Shown: positions 45,683 to 55,051, counted from the first letter of the stretch. The stretch: DNA of 64,000 nt from Coprobacter fastidiosus (GCF_030296935.1 NZ_AP028032.1:682001-746000), one strand, 5' to 3'. Made by a program: numbers and translations. The notes: a model not told the origin generated them from the sequence alone.

Positions 45683-47089
45683 ATGATAACGAATGATACT
45701 ATATGTGCAATATCGACTGCACCCGGAATAGGCGGAATCGCAGTAATCCGTATAAGCGGGAAAGATGCGGTTTTGATAACTGAACGTGTATATAAGCCCG
45801 TAAGAAAGGAGCGCCTGTTGACAGATCAAAAGCCTTATACACTGAGTTACGGTAACATTATAGATGAAAAAGGCATGATTATAGATGAGGTTATGGTAGC
45901 TCGATTTGTTGCTCCGCATTCTTTTACTGGAGAAGATACGATCGAAATATCTTGCCATGGCTCACTCTATATTCAACAACAAATTATTGCATTATTGATT
46001 CGAAACGGATGTCGTTCTGCGCTTCCAGGAGAGTTTACACAACGGGCATTTGTCAACGGAAAAATGGATCTTTCTCAGGCCGAAGCGGTAGCAGACCTCA
46101 TCGCTTCAACGTCAGCATCTGCACATCGCCTGGCATTGAATCAGATGCGGGGAGGCTTTAGTAATGAATTGGCAAAACTTCGCACTCAATTACTCGATTT
46201 TGCTTCATTAATAGAATTGGAGCTTGATTTCAGTGAGGAGGAAGTCGAATTTGCCGACCGCTCAAAACTGATAGATCTTGCATTACACATAAAAATGGTA
46301 ATCTGTAAATTAGCAGACTCATTTAAGGTAGGTAATGCCATAAAGAACGGAATACCTACAGCTATCATCGGAGAAACGAATGCCGGAAAATCTACCCTGC
46401 TTAATTGTTTGTTGCATGAAGACCGGGCATTAGTGTCGGACATACATGGAACGACTCGGGATGTCATTGAAGACACAACTGTTTTACAGGGTATCACATT
46501 CCGCTTTATTGATACGGCGGGTATAAGGGATACCCAGGACAAAATAGAAAGTATGGGAATAGAGCGTACTTTTAGAAAACTTGATCAGGCTGTTATAATA
46601 TTGTGGATGATTGATGCTACCGGAATGAATGAAAATATTATACGCTCTGCCGGGCGCATTATACAGCATTGTGAAGGAAAAACTTTATTTGTTTTGCTAA
46701 ATAAAACGGATAAACTAACCGGACAAGAGTGTGAAGAAAAAAGAGAATTAGTGGAATCTTTAATTCCTCTTAAACATTCAATCCTATTCATTTCAGCCAA
46801 AACAAATCAAGGAATAGACTATTTAGAAAACCAATTAGTAACAGCAGCTTCATTACCGGAAACGGGAACAGATGATGTAATAGTTACCAATGCCCGCCAT
46901 TATGAAGCTTTACTTCATGCTCAAGAAGCTATATCTCGTGTATTAGATGGACTACATTCGGGTATTTCCGGAGATTTCTTGGCTCAAGACATACGAGAGT
47001 GCATGCATTATCTTGGAGAAATAACCGGACAAATTTCTACCGATGAAATACTTGGAAATATTTTTAGTAAATTTTGTATCGGCAAGTAG
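45683..47089 (+). CDS. mnmE: tRNA uridine-5-carboxymethylaminomethyl modification GTPase
   Basis: 468 aa. N-terminal folate-binding domain (DTICAISTAPGIGGIAVIRI, GEFTQRAFVNGKMDLSQAEA), GTPase domain with G1 GETNAGKSTLLN, DTAGIRDT and NKTD, and C-terminal FCIGK motif with the catalytic cysteine. Works with MnmG on wobble uridine 34. Complete; the integrated element begins downstream of it. Confidence 0.97.
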   Translation: MITNDTICAISTAPGIGGIAVIRISGKDAVLITERVYKPVRKERLLTDQKPYTLSYGNIIDEKGMIIDEVMVARFVAPHSFTGEDTIEISCHGSLYIQQQIIALLIRNGCRSALPGEFTQRAFVNGKMDLSQAEAVADLIASTSASAHRLALNQMRGGFSNELAKLRTQLLDFASLIELELDFSEEEVEFADRSKLIDLALHIKMVICKLADSFKVGNAIKNGIPTAIIGETNAGKSTLLNCLLHEDRALVSDIHGTTRDVIEDTTVLQGITFRFIDTAGIRDTQDKIESMGIERTFRKLDQAVIILWMIDATGMNENIIRSAGRIIQHCEGKTLFVLLNKTDKLTGQECEEKRELVESLIPLKHSILFISAKTNQGIDYLENQLVTAASLPETGTDDVIVTNARHYEALLHAQEAISRVLDGLHSGISGDFLAQDIRECMHYLGEITGQISTDEILGNIFSKFCIGK

Positions 47090-47133
47090 GATATTGTAAT
47101 CAACTGCAACGAATTAGAACCAACTATAATGAA

Positions 47134-47158
47134 GTCGCTGATTTTCAGCGGCTTTTTT
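47134..47158 (+). terminator. mnmE terminator
   Basis: GTCGCTGA-ttt-TCAGCGGC (8 pairs, one G-U) followed by six T residues, 45 bp after the mnmE stop codon. Confidence 0.8.
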
Positions 47159-47210
47159 ATTTGCCAAAAATCCAGCTATAAACAGTTGGATACTGTTGTT
47201 CACCATATTT

Positions 47211-47289
47211 TTCTACCGTATTTCTACCGCGGAACAATTAAGGGCTTTTGCCCGATGTCACACTGACGCATTTGTTGACGTGTGTTGAC
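47211..47289. repeat. Paired short direct repeats beside the integrase module
   Basis: TTCTACCG occurs at 47211-47218 and 47222-47229; TGTTGAC occurs at 47273-47279 and 47283-47289. Closely spaced pairs like these can be arm-type binding sites for a tyrosine integrase or its excisionase near an element end; the actual attachment core cannot be fixed without the other end. Confidence 0.35.
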
Positions 47290-47373
47290 AATGGTTTACG
47301 TGAGTAGACAAAAAGGGAAATAATCCGAGTTGTAAAAAGCTCATGTTTCACTAAAATATGGAGAATAACAAAA

Positions 47374-48249
47374 ATGGAAGTAAAAAGAATCTGCCAGTGG
47401 TGCGGCAAGCCTTTCATGGCAAAAAAGACCACTACCAATTATTGTAGTCCGCAATGTTCCAAAAGAGGTTATAAACACCGGATGAAGGAACGTAGAATGG
47501 AAATGCGCGAATTTCAGGAAATGATGGAAGTAAAGAACAAACTGGAGAGCCAGGAATACTTTACCTTTTCTCAAGCAGCCAGACTAATGGGCGTTTCTCG
47601 CCAGTATGTCTATAAACTGGTAAAGGAGGACAAACTTCGTGCATCAAGGTTAAGTTCAAGAATGTCGCTCATCAGAAGAACCGACATCGAACTGATGCTG
47701 AAAACAAAACCTTATGAAGTTCTCAGACCAAAAGATGAATTTGACGTTACCGAGTATTATACAGCTGAACAGATTGCGGAAAAGTACAAAGTCAACGCCA
47801 AATGGGTGTGGACCTATACCCGGCAAAACAATGTTCCCAAGGTCAGAATCCGCCAGTTCAATTATTACAGTAAAAAGCACATAGATGCGGCATTTGCCAA
47901 ATATAAGACGGATGACGCCTTGACAGAATGGTACACTCCGGAAGAAATCGAGAAAAACTATGGGATGACACGTGTAGCCATCCGTTCACATGTTTACCGC
48001 AACAACATCCCTTCAAAGAAAGAGCACGGCCAGATATTCTACTCAAAACTTCACTTCGATCTGTCCAAGAAGACAACCGAAGATGATTCTTCAGAATATT
48101 ATACCGTGCAGGAAGCCATGAAGAAGTATAGTCTCACACGGGATTCAGTTTACGGCATTCTGCAATTCCACGAAATAAAACGGGAGAAGAAAGGGCGCTT
48201 TGTGAGATTCCTGAAAGTGGAATTTGACCACATTATGGGCGCCAGATAA
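47374..48249 (+). CDS. Excisionase-like protein with four tandem HTH units
   Basis: 291 aa. N-terminal zinc-ribbon-like pattern (CQWCGKPF...NYCSPQCSK, residues 7-28), then four repeats of a MerR/excisionase-type HTH each starting with an aromatic pair: YFTFSQAARLMGVSRQYVYK (about 62), YYTAEQIAEKYKVNAKWVWT (about 128), WYTPEEIEKNYGMTRVAIRS (about 186), YYTVQEAMKKYSLTRDSVYG (about 242). Just upstream of the integrase and co-directional, so it probably steers excision or represses the integrase. Several units suggest binding to a repeated site. Confidence 0.8.
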   Translation: MEVKRICQWCGKPFMAKKTTTNYCSPQCSKRGYKHRMKERRMEMREFQEMMEVKNKLESQEYFTFSQAARLMGVSRQYVYKLVKEDKLRASRLSSRMSLIRRTDIELMLKTKPYEVLRPKDEFDVTEYYTAEQIAEKYKVNAKWVWTYTRQNNVPKVRIRQFNYYSKKHIDAAFAKYKTDDALTEWYTPEEIEKNYGMTRVAIRSHVYRNNIPSKKEHGQIFYSKLHFDLSKKTTEDDSSEYYTVQEAMKKYSLTRDSVYGILQFHEIKREKKGRFVRFLKVEFDHIMGAR

Positions 48250-48366
48250 TGAATCTGTACAGACAGATATACAGACTGGAAAATGATTTTATGCTGAATG
48301 CGGTCTGCATAAAGTCATTGTGCATCTTCACCGCAAAAATTAAGTCAACTAATAACATTTGTAACT

Positions 48367-49482
48367 ATGTCAGAATGTAAAACTGTAACTTTGAGAACCC
48401 GCCCGTTAAAAAATGGTATGCTTTCCTTCTATTTGGACTATTATCCGGGCTACCGTGACCAGGAAACAATGAAAACTATCCGTCACGAAGGTTTGAACAT
48501 TTATATCTATGCAAATCCGAAGAATCAGCGGGAACGTGACTTCAATGCAACCATGTCAGAGAAAGCAGAAGCCATCCGATGCCGTCGCTTTGAATCTATC
48601 GTAAACGAACGCTATGATTTCTTCGACAAGAGGAAATATAAGGCAGATTTTCTAGAATACTACCGTAAGCAACTTCCCAAGCACGACCAGAAATGGGAAT
48701 TCGTTTATCAGCACTTCTATAACTTCGTACATGGCAAATGTACTTTCGAAGAAATTGATGTGGAGCTGTGCAACAAGTTTCGTGAATATCTGCTCAATGC
48801 CAGACAGCTAAAACGGGATGGATATATTACACAAAACTCAGCGTCCGGCTACTGGTCCACATTCAGAGGATTCCTGAAGATTCTCTACCGCAATCGGCTG
48901 ATCAAGTCAAACATAAATGATTTTCTGGAAAAGATTGAACCGGAAGATGTGGTAAAGGACTATCTGAGTGTAGAGGATTTGTACTGTCTGGCTGAAACAC
49001 CATGCAAGATACCAGTTCTAAAAACCGCTTCCCTCTTTTCGTGCCTGACCAGTTTGAGACTCAGTGACATACTTACTCTCTGCTGGGAGGAAATTGTTGA
49101 TTTTGCAGCAGGAGGAAAATGTGTACACACCATCACACAGAAGACAAAGACGGAAGACATCATCCCCATTAGTGATGAAGCCCTGAAGCTGATAGAATAC
49201 TCACCTGAGAAGAAGGGTTTGGTATTCAAAGGTCTGAAAAGGTGCTGGACCCAGGTTCCCATGAAGGAATGGATTCGTTCTGCCGGAATCACCAAGAATA
49301 TAACATTCCATTCGTATCGTAGAACATTCGCAACCCTGCAAGGGGCGGCTGGAACCGACATCCGTACCATACAAAGTATGATGGCTCACAAGAGCATAAC
49401 CACGACCCAAAGGTACATGAAAGTAGTGGACAGCAACAAGCGTGAAGCGAGCAATAAGATTACCCTAAAAAGGAAAGAATAG
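48367..49482 (+). CDS. int: Tyrosine site-specific integrase
   Basis: 371 aa. SAM-like arm/core-binding region (about 100-200), then catalytic domain with R in SCLTSLRLSDILTL, K in TQKTKTEDIIPIS, HxxR in TFHSYRRTFATLQG, H in MMAHKSITT and nucleophile Tyr in TQRYMKV. Typical of Bacteroides mobile elements. It lies near the mnmE side of the element and points into it. Confidence 0.93.
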   Translation: MSECKTVTLRTRPLKNGMLSFYLDYYPGYRDQETMKTIRHEGLNIYIYANPKNQRERDFNATMSEKAEAIRCRRFESIVNERYDFFDKRKYKADFLEYYRKQLPKHDQKWEFVYQHFYNFVHGKCTFEEIDVELCNKFREYLLNARQLKRDGYITQNSASGYWSTFRGFLKILYRNRLIKSNINDFLEKIEPEDVVKDYLSVEDLYCLAETPCKIPVLKTASLFSCLTSLRLSDILTLCWEEIVDFAAGGKCVHTITQKTKTEDIIPISDEALKLIEYSPEKKGLVFKGLKRCWTQVPMKEWIRSAGITKNITFHSYRRTFATLQGAAGTDIRTIQSMMAHKSITTTQRYMKVVDSNKREASNKITLKRKE

Positions 49483-49872
49483 CAGTCTGTATCCTATATA
49501 AATAAGGTAACTATATACGACAATACCCTAAATCCCGTGGTAACAAAAACGTCTCATTTTCAGTTGGGTATTAAGAATTTTTAGGCTTTTATGTGTTTCT
49601 GTCATATCTTATACGAAGAACTCTGAAAAGATAGCTTGCGTGGCTCTTTTGCGGAGTTCTTTTTCTTTGTAGGAATGAGCAGAGTTTATAGGGGAAAGAA
49701 ACGGAGAAACTTAAAAAATCGGAAATGATAAATATTAGCAGATATAAATACGAAAAGAATAAGGAAGAGATAAAATATCCGCACCTCTGAATATAGGATG
49801 TGCAGACGTTTATAGAAAATCTACATAAATACCCCAAAGTAATAATTAAACTGCAGATAAACAAATACAATT
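49483..49872. other. Spacer after the integrase
   Basis: 390 bases holding the integrase terminator and an AT-rich upstream region of the methyltransferase gene. A 93-codon minus frame (49589-49870) is unsupported. Confidence 0.5.
49616..49665 (+). terminator. Integrase terminator
   Basis: AAGAACTC-tg-AAAAGA ... TCTTTT-gcg-GAGTTCTT followed by T-rich DNA. Confidence 0.7.
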
Positions 49873-51453
49873 ATGAAGGCGTCAGACTTTGCAAAAGCAA
49901 ACTTAACAGTAATTTCAGATACTCAACTCAAAAATCTAACTGATTCGTATGATGCAATTATTCTAAATACTTCATTCGAAGTCAATGATATAGGTAAAAC
50001 GTCAAATGAAGCACAAATATTAGAATTTGTTAATCAGACTATAAAGACCATCGATATAGCAAAGAATTTATTAAAAGACGGCGGATTATTGTTCGTGTAT
50101 GGTTTGACTAACTATCTGGCATATTTTGGCGAATACTTAGACAAACTTAATAATCAAGAGAAAGTCGATTACCACTATCTTTTTAAATATTGGATTGCTT
50201 GTGAGTTTGGCGCTAGTGCTACTGAAAACAGTATTCCGACATCCCATATCGGTCTTTTAATGTATCTTAAATCAAAGAGCAAAAAAAGTGTTACTCCGTT
50301 CAATTTAAATACCAAATTTGTAAGAATACCATATAAAAATTGCATTCATTGCGGTCAGAACACAAAAGATTGGGGAGGGAAAAAGCATTTGCTCAATCCT
50401 TTGGGTACAGCAATCTCCGACGTATGGCATTTTATTGAATTTCCTGTTAAAGACGCAAACAAATTACCAAAACCGGTAATAGATAGAATATTATTACTTT
50501 TATCAGAAGGAAATGAAGTCCTGGCGGTAGAACAGACCGCTGAATCATTAAACTTACCCAAACAAGAAGAAAACATCTCTATTTTTGAACCGCAAAAGCA
50601 GATAGATCATTTGGATACTGTCGTACACTCCGACTGTATAGCATATCTTAAAAAATTGAAAGAAAAATATCCGCAGGGTAGCTTTGATTTAGCTTTTGCC
50701 GATCCACCATATAATTTGGCCAAAAATTACTCTACATATAAAGATGATAAAGAAGATCAAAAATACATCAATTGGTGTAATGAATGGCTTGGAGGAATGT
50801 GCGATAATCTTAAGCCCGGAGGTTCTTTACTGGTCTTAAATATCCCGAAATGGGCAATTCATCATTTCACTTTTTTGAATAAGAGACTACTTTTCAAAAA
50901 TTGGATTGTTTGGGACGCATTGTCAACTCCAGCAGGCAAATTATTGCCTGCTCATTACTCATTATTATACTTTGTTAAAGAAGGCGGTATACCCACTGTC
51001 AATATAGACAAACTTCAATATATAGACAGTCGAGATTATTGCTTGAGAGCAAAATGTGTAAAGGAAAGAAAAGATAGTGGAGATGATGAAAAAGAACTGC
51101 TTTCAGATATTTGGCAAGATGTATATAGGATAAAACATAAAAAAGACCGGGATAATCATCCTTGTCAGCTTCCTATAAAATTGATGAAAAGAATAATAGA
51201 GTTGTTTACAAATGAAGGAGATGTGATCTTTGACCCTTTTGGAGGTGCCGGAACATCCGCTATCGCAGCTAAGCTCTTAGGTAGGCATTATGTTATTACC
51301 GAGTTAGACAAGAATTATGTTGAAATTGCAAAGAAAAATATCTCAAAGGTAGTACCAGATCTAATGGGTAACTTGTATTATCAAAGAGAATCCGTTTCAA
51401 ATGCTCCGAAGCCGACAAACTTAGCAAAGAACCAATTTGAAAAAAAGGTATAA
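49873..51453 (+). CDS. DNA methyltransferase (beta class) with degenerate N-terminal copy
   Basis: 526 aa. The C-terminal half is a complete beta-type N6-adenine/N4-cytosine methyltransferase: motif IV DPPYNLAKNY near residue 276, LKPGGSLLVLNIP, then SAM-binding motif I FDPFGGAGTSAIAAKLLG near 453. The N-terminal half (1-240) repeats the same order in decayed form: AIILNTSFEVN where DPPY should be, LLKDGGLLFVYG, PTSHIGLLMYLKS, SDVWHFIEFP like the later SDIWQDVYRI, and no motif I. A CxxC (CIHCGQ, near 157) suggests metal binding or a repaired remnant. No restriction endonuclease is adjacent, so it looks like an orphan methylase of the element. Confidence 0.88.
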   Translation: MKASDFAKANLTVISDTQLKNLTDSYDAIILNTSFEVNDIGKTSNEAQILEFVNQTIKTIDIAKNLLKDGGLLFVYGLTNYLAYFGEYLDKLNNQEKVDYHYLFKYWIACEFGASATENSIPTSHIGLLMYLKSKSKKSVTPFNLNTKFVRIPYKNCIHCGQNTKDWGGKKHLLNPLGTAISDVWHFIEFPVKDANKLPKPVIDRILLLLSEGNEVLAVEQTAESLNLPKQEENISIFEPQKQIDHLDTVVHSDCIAYLKKLKEKYPQGSFDLAFADPPYNLAKNYSTYKDDKEDQKYINWCNEWLGGMCDNLKPGGSLLVLNIPKWAIHHFTFLNKRLLFKNWIVWDALSTPAGKLLPAHYSLLYFVKEGGIPTVNIDKLQYIDSRDYCLRAKCVKERKDSGDDEKELLSDIWQDVYRIKHKKDRDNHPCQLPIKLMKRIIELFTNEGDVIFDPFGGAGTSAIAAKLLGRHYVITELDKNYVEIAKKNISKVVPDLMGNLYYQRESVSNAPKPTNLAKNQFEKKV

Positions 51454-51481
51454 ATGCGTTATATTTGCAACGTTATAAAGA

Positions 51482-51518
51482 AAAGCCGCCGTCATAGTGC
51501 CAACCTGACGGTAGCTTT
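51482..51518. terminator. Terminator after the methyltransferase
   Basis: AAAGC-cg-CCGTCA ... TGACGG-ta-GCTTT. Convergent position between the methyltransferase and the small minus-strand ORF. Confidence 0.6.
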
Positions 51519-51569
51519 GATAAGACTCATAACACCTTGCTGCAACAAGGTTTGAATGTGAACATTTCA

Positions 51570-51701
51570 TTAATCTCCCCTCTTGTGAATATGCGGTTTC
51601 AAAGATGGGGTATTGCCTGGAGTTTGTTTGTTGTCTCTTTGACGACGGTCAGGTTTTCCCGTAGAAACAGCAATTCTCTTTGGTCCTGGTTTTATGCCCA
51701 T
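51570..51701 (-). CDS. Small basic protein, unknown
   Basis: 43 codons beginning MGIKPGPKRIAVSTGKPDRR and ending HIHKRGD. Strongly basic, rich in Pro, Lys, Arg and Gln, with no hydrophobic helix, unlike random AT-rich frames. Antisense to its neighbours and ended by the shared terminator. Composition suggests nucleic-acid binding, but no family is recognised. Confidence 0.4.
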   Translation of the reverse strand: MGIKPGPKRIAVSTGKPDRRQRDNKQTPGNTPSLKPHIHKRGD

Positions 51702-52474
51702 AATCAATGATTTTTATTGTTCAACAATATTTATCGCCCTTTGTAACGGAGAGGAACTCCACCATCTTAATCATCAGGAAGATTGGTTGAAACTGCCGTT
51801 ATATCCGAGAAATGGATTTTAAGCACAACGGATGCCGATGGCACTAATGGTCATTTTAACAATCTGTATGCCATGTTACTTTATCTGCCATTTTGTCTGT
51901 TATTGTATCAAAAAGACTGATAGTATAATTCCATTACTTAGATACAAAGTTTATAGGGTAAAAAGGAAAGTTCAGAGAAGCGAAGGAACGTTACAACTTA
52001 AATGGGTACTTTCTGATATTCTGCTACCCAACAAACTAAGCCTAATTTATCCGTGGCTTTATAAGTCCTAACAAGAACTTCGATGTATTCACGTTTCATA
52101 AACTTATACGCTTAAAATGGGTTTGCGGAAACGATAGTTATGAAAATATACACTTCTCTGAACTTTTCTTATGTAATAGCACGTTTGAGCTTTTTTGCTG
52201 TCTGAAATTAACAAGATTTATAGCAAAGTTTATAGAGGATAAGGAAACTGGAGTGAGAACGAACAATCATTTTTAACAGCACACGTAGTGCTTCACTTTC
52301 ACCCAGCAATTAAGAGTAGTGCAATACTCACGAGTAACTTTTATGAGCGTTTCTTTTGTAGTTTTCATATGAAGTCACGTTTATAAATTAAGTTGTGAAA
52401 CAGCTTCTATGAAATTACACTTCCCAGTTTCCTTTTACAAAGGTAGTGATAAAACAAGATTTAGAATAAACACT
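51702..52474. other. Spacer without recognised gene
   Basis: About 770 bases. A 79-codon plus frame at 51832-52071 has a hydrophobic start but no recognisable domain and poor composition afterwards. I see nothing else. Confidence 0.4.
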
Positions 52475-52693
52475 ATGGAGAAGATTTATAAAGCAAACGG
52501 TGAAGTGTTAGACATAGAGCCGAAGAATGGACGAGACTTTCAGTTAAAAGAGTTACAAACAATCGTAGGTGGTTTAATTCAGATTATCGAAATAAACGAT
52601 ACCGAGATAATGATAATAATTAAAGAGGGAAAACTTGAAAATCTTCCTTTTGAACGAGCAAGCAACGGCTATTTATCAGAAACAAGTTTATGA
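52475..52693 (+). CDS. DUF3846-like small protein
   Basis: 72 aa from the ATG at 52475 (the frame opens at 52409, but KIYKANGEVLDIEPKNG is the usual N-terminus). Pattern KANGEVLDIEPKNG...FQLKELQTIVGGLIQII resembles the DUF3846 family found on phages and plasmids. Function unknown. Confidence 0.55.
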   Translation: MEKIYKANGEVLDIEPKNGRDFQLKELQTIVGGLIQIIEINDTEIMIIIKEGKLENLPFERASNGYLSETSL

Positions 52694-52742
52694 GGGTGTT
52701 TATCGTAGGCGATGTATTGATTTGTAAATCGGAGAAAGTAAA

Positions 52743-53454
52743 ATGAAATATATGGGTAGCAAAAGGAGACTATGGAAGTACATAGCTCCTTTTATTTTAG
52801 AAGGTAGAAAGGATGGGCAATGTTATGTTGAACCGTTTTGCGGAGGGTGTAACTCACTTTCCAATGTCAACGGCTGGCGGCTGGCGGCTGACGGCTGACA
52901 TCAACCCTTATCTCATAGCTATGTTTCGTAGTCTGTTAGATGATGAGCCGCAATATTTTCCTATTGAAAAAGAACTATATAAAAATGCTTATAACGCATA
53001 CAAATATTCAGAAGAGGATAAGTTCAGCCAATCCGATTTAGGTTGGATTGGTTTTATGGCATCTTACAATGGTAAATTTTTCAACGGATATTCAGGCGTT
53101 TCTCATGGCAGAAATTATGTATTTGAAAGCATAAAGAATATTCTGAATCAAGTTGATTCATTGCGTGGAGTAGAATTTCACTGTTGTTCATACGATAAAT
53201 TGAAAATACCAAAGAAGTCTATCATATATTGTGACATTCCGTATTGTGGAACGACAAAGTATCAAAATGATTTTGATTATGATAAATTCTATCGGTGGTG
53301 TTTTGATAAGAAGTCCGAAGGACACAGGGTTTATATATCGGAGTACTGGATGCCTGACGATTTTGATTGCATTTGGAGCATGAAAGTTGACAACTCTTTG
53401 GATAGATATTCAGAGCAGAGGAGTTTTAAGACAGAAAGACTATTTACCATATAA
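52743..53454 (+). pseudogene. dam: Dam-type adenine methyltransferase, frame broken at a heptad repeat
   Basis: The ATG at 52743 opens KYMGSKRRLWKYIAPFIL and motif I YVEPFCGGCNS, then runs into four copies of GGCTGRC and stops at 52896-52898 after 51 codons. The rest continues one frame over: ADINPYLIAMFRSL, GFMASYNGKFFNGYSGV, motif IV CDIPYCGTTKYQNDFDYDKFY and a normal end at 53454. Removing one 7-bp unit fuses the frames into ...NGWRLAADINPYL, exactly the family consensus, about 235 aa. Motif IV is DIPY rather than DPPY. Either a phase-variable gene in the OFF state, a mutation or a sequencing error. It methylates adenine, typically in short palindromes, when intact. Confidence 0.85.
52872..52899. 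repeat. Heptanucleotide tandem repeat, four copies
   Basis: GGCTGGC GGCTGGC GGCTGAC GGCTGAC, contiguous, inside the dam gene. Because 7 is not a multiple of 3, each gain or loss of a copy changes frame; three copies restore the gene. Confidence 0.95.
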
Positions 53455-53462
53455 AGAAACGA

Positions 53463-53495
53463 AAGGTGGAGTTCTCTGTCATGAGTTTCCACCTT
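53463..53495 (+). terminator. Weak terminator after dam
   Basis: AAGGTGGA ... TCCACCTT with a short pyrimidine tail. Confidence 0.45.
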
Positions 53496-53609
53496 CTCTA
53501 TTTCGTAATGATTTGTTAGATTTTCGAGGATAGTTAAATAACTTAGATTTACATCTTTGCATTTAACTTATAACAACGTTTTATAAAAGAAAAATGGTAA
53601 CACGTAAAT

Positions 53610-54158
53610 TTAAACATTCCCATCTCTTTCAATCAACTCGTTATAATGTGTCTGATATTCTTCCTCAGAGAAACCTTCGGAACAATTCTTTGAGTGCATT
53701 AGTACGCGCAAATTCTCCTGAAATAGTATTTCCTGACGACTCATTTGTGAACCAAAATACTTCGGAGAATAAAAACGGTCAATTTCGGTCTGCTTCAGAT
53801 TTTTGTACCCAAGAACCATTGCCATCTCAGAAAGCAAATCAAGAAGAAAAGCATTGTTACTCTGGAAATGCGGGGATTTTTCATTCAGACTATCAAGATA
53901 TTCTCTCCAAGCGTGTCTAACCTTATGATTATCTTGAAAAACGACATCGATGGTATTTAGAGCATCAACCCATTCCTTAGTTATAGGGTTAGATTTTCTA
54001 TTAGCCATCAATGTGAGAAACAAGTTCAATTGTGCGTCTCTTTTAGCTTTTCGGTTTTGATATTTAATGCCTCCAAACCAAATAATGATAGGAATAACGG
54101 CTACGGCTAAAATTTGCCCAATACCTATCAACAACTGAATAAATTCCATATTACTCAT
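53610..54158 (-). CDS. Membrane-anchored protein, DUF6680-like
   Basis: 182 aa. N-terminal membrane helix (about 5-27, LIGIGQILAVAVIPIIIWFG), basic stop-transfer (KYQNRKAKRDAQ), then a helical cytosolic domain with MANRKSNPITKEWVDALNTIDVVFQ and VRHAWREYLDSL, which resembles DUF6680. Function unknown. A 108-codon frame on the other strand is its shadow. Confidence 0.6.
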   Translation of the reverse strand: MSNMEFIQLLIGIGQILAVAVIPIIIWFGGIKYQNRKAKRDAQLNLFLTLMANRKSNPITKEWVDALNTIDVVFQDNHKVRHAWREYLDSLNEKSPHFQSNNAFLLDLLSEMAMVLGYKNLKQTEIDRFYSPKYFGSQMSRQEILFQENLRVLMHSKNCSEGFSEEEYQTHYNELIERDGNV

Positions 54159-54190
54159 AGTTTAATCTATTTTTTTTGTTTGACCAATAA

Positions 54191-55051
54191 TTACATTTCA
54201 GTATGCACGTCAGTTTCGGGCATATTGGTTATACTGGTACTGAAATCCAACGCTTCCGAATCACCTTCCAACGTAGTAACACGTCCTTTTTGAAGCGTGA
54301 CATTCTCCGTGGTTTTAGACTTGTCATTGTAGTTTACTTGCAGATTTACGGTTATACCACCATCAGGAGTGAAAGTATAAAACTCCGCCACTTTCCCTGA
54401 ATTGTTTAGAAGAAAGACCGTTTTAGGAATATAGATTTCATCCGTACTAATAGCAGTTCCAGCATTAACATCAAAGACATAATTTATTGGAGTGGCTTCT
54501 GAAACCGAGAAGAGACCTGAGCCAGTTTGAACCACGTTGTTCAACTTCAAAACGACTTGCGCCACGGCTGGCTTCATTTCGATACTATGCGTAGTAGTTT
54601 CGGAATTGAACTCTAATTTGCCATAGAAAGCAAGAGCTGGTTTAGTGCTCATCTTAATGCTTTTCAGTCCTTCGCTTATATCGTAACCGTAATATCCGTT
54701 ATCAAACCATAGCAAGCATGTATATTGTTTGCTCTTGTCTAATTCGGCACCGATATTAAAGGAACGTTCCGATGCAGAAGCTATCATCTTTTTACAATCA
54801 AGTTTCTTCCCTTCCGCATCATAAAATTCGGCTTCGCAACGTGTTCCGACAGGCAAAGTAAATTTATCACCAACCGTGGCTGTAATAGTCACCCTTTGAA
54901 CTTCCGTTTTATCTTCGGGATTATTACTCTCACCTTCATCTGTTTTACTATCAGAGATTTCAATAGAAGATTTTTCATTTATTGGGTCGTCATCTTTGCA
55001 GCATGATACAAATAAAAAAGTAAGTACGAAAAAATAAATCAGTTTTTTCAT
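54191..55051 (-). CDS. Exported lipoprotein, fimbrillin/DUF6562-like
   Basis: 286 aa. Lipobox at FLFVSCC (Cys 17) followed by acidic residues, as in surface-exposed Bacteroidetes lipoproteins. The remainder is beta-rich: YTCLLWFDNGYYGYDISEGL, AFYGKLEF, and a final VTLQKGRVTTLEG typical of fimbrillin-like proteins. It could be a fimbria component or another surface lipoprotein. 32 bp upstream of the 182-aa membrane protein. Confidence 0.65.
   Translation of the reverse strand: MKKLIYFFVLTFLFVSCCKDDDPINEKSSIEISDSKTDEGESNNPEDKTEVQRVTITATVGDKFTLPVGTRCEAEFYDAEGKKLDCKKMIASASERSFNIGAELDKSKQYTCLLWFDNGYYGYDISEGLKSIKMSTKPALAFYGKLEFNSETTTHSIEMKPAVAQVVLKLNNVVQTGSGLFSVSEATPINYVFDVNAGTAISTDEIYIPKTVFLLNNSGKVAEFYTFTPDGGITVNLQVNYNDKSKTTENVTLQKGRVTTLEGDSEALDFSTSITNMPETDVHTEM

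Noticed and set aside
51832-52071. 79-codon frame with a hydrophobic start
   Set aside because: Composition after residue 35 looks non-coding and no homologous family is recognised.
53594-53920. 108-codon plus-strand frame
   Set aside because: Antisense shadow of the DUF6680-like gene, which has a proper membrane helix and conserved block.
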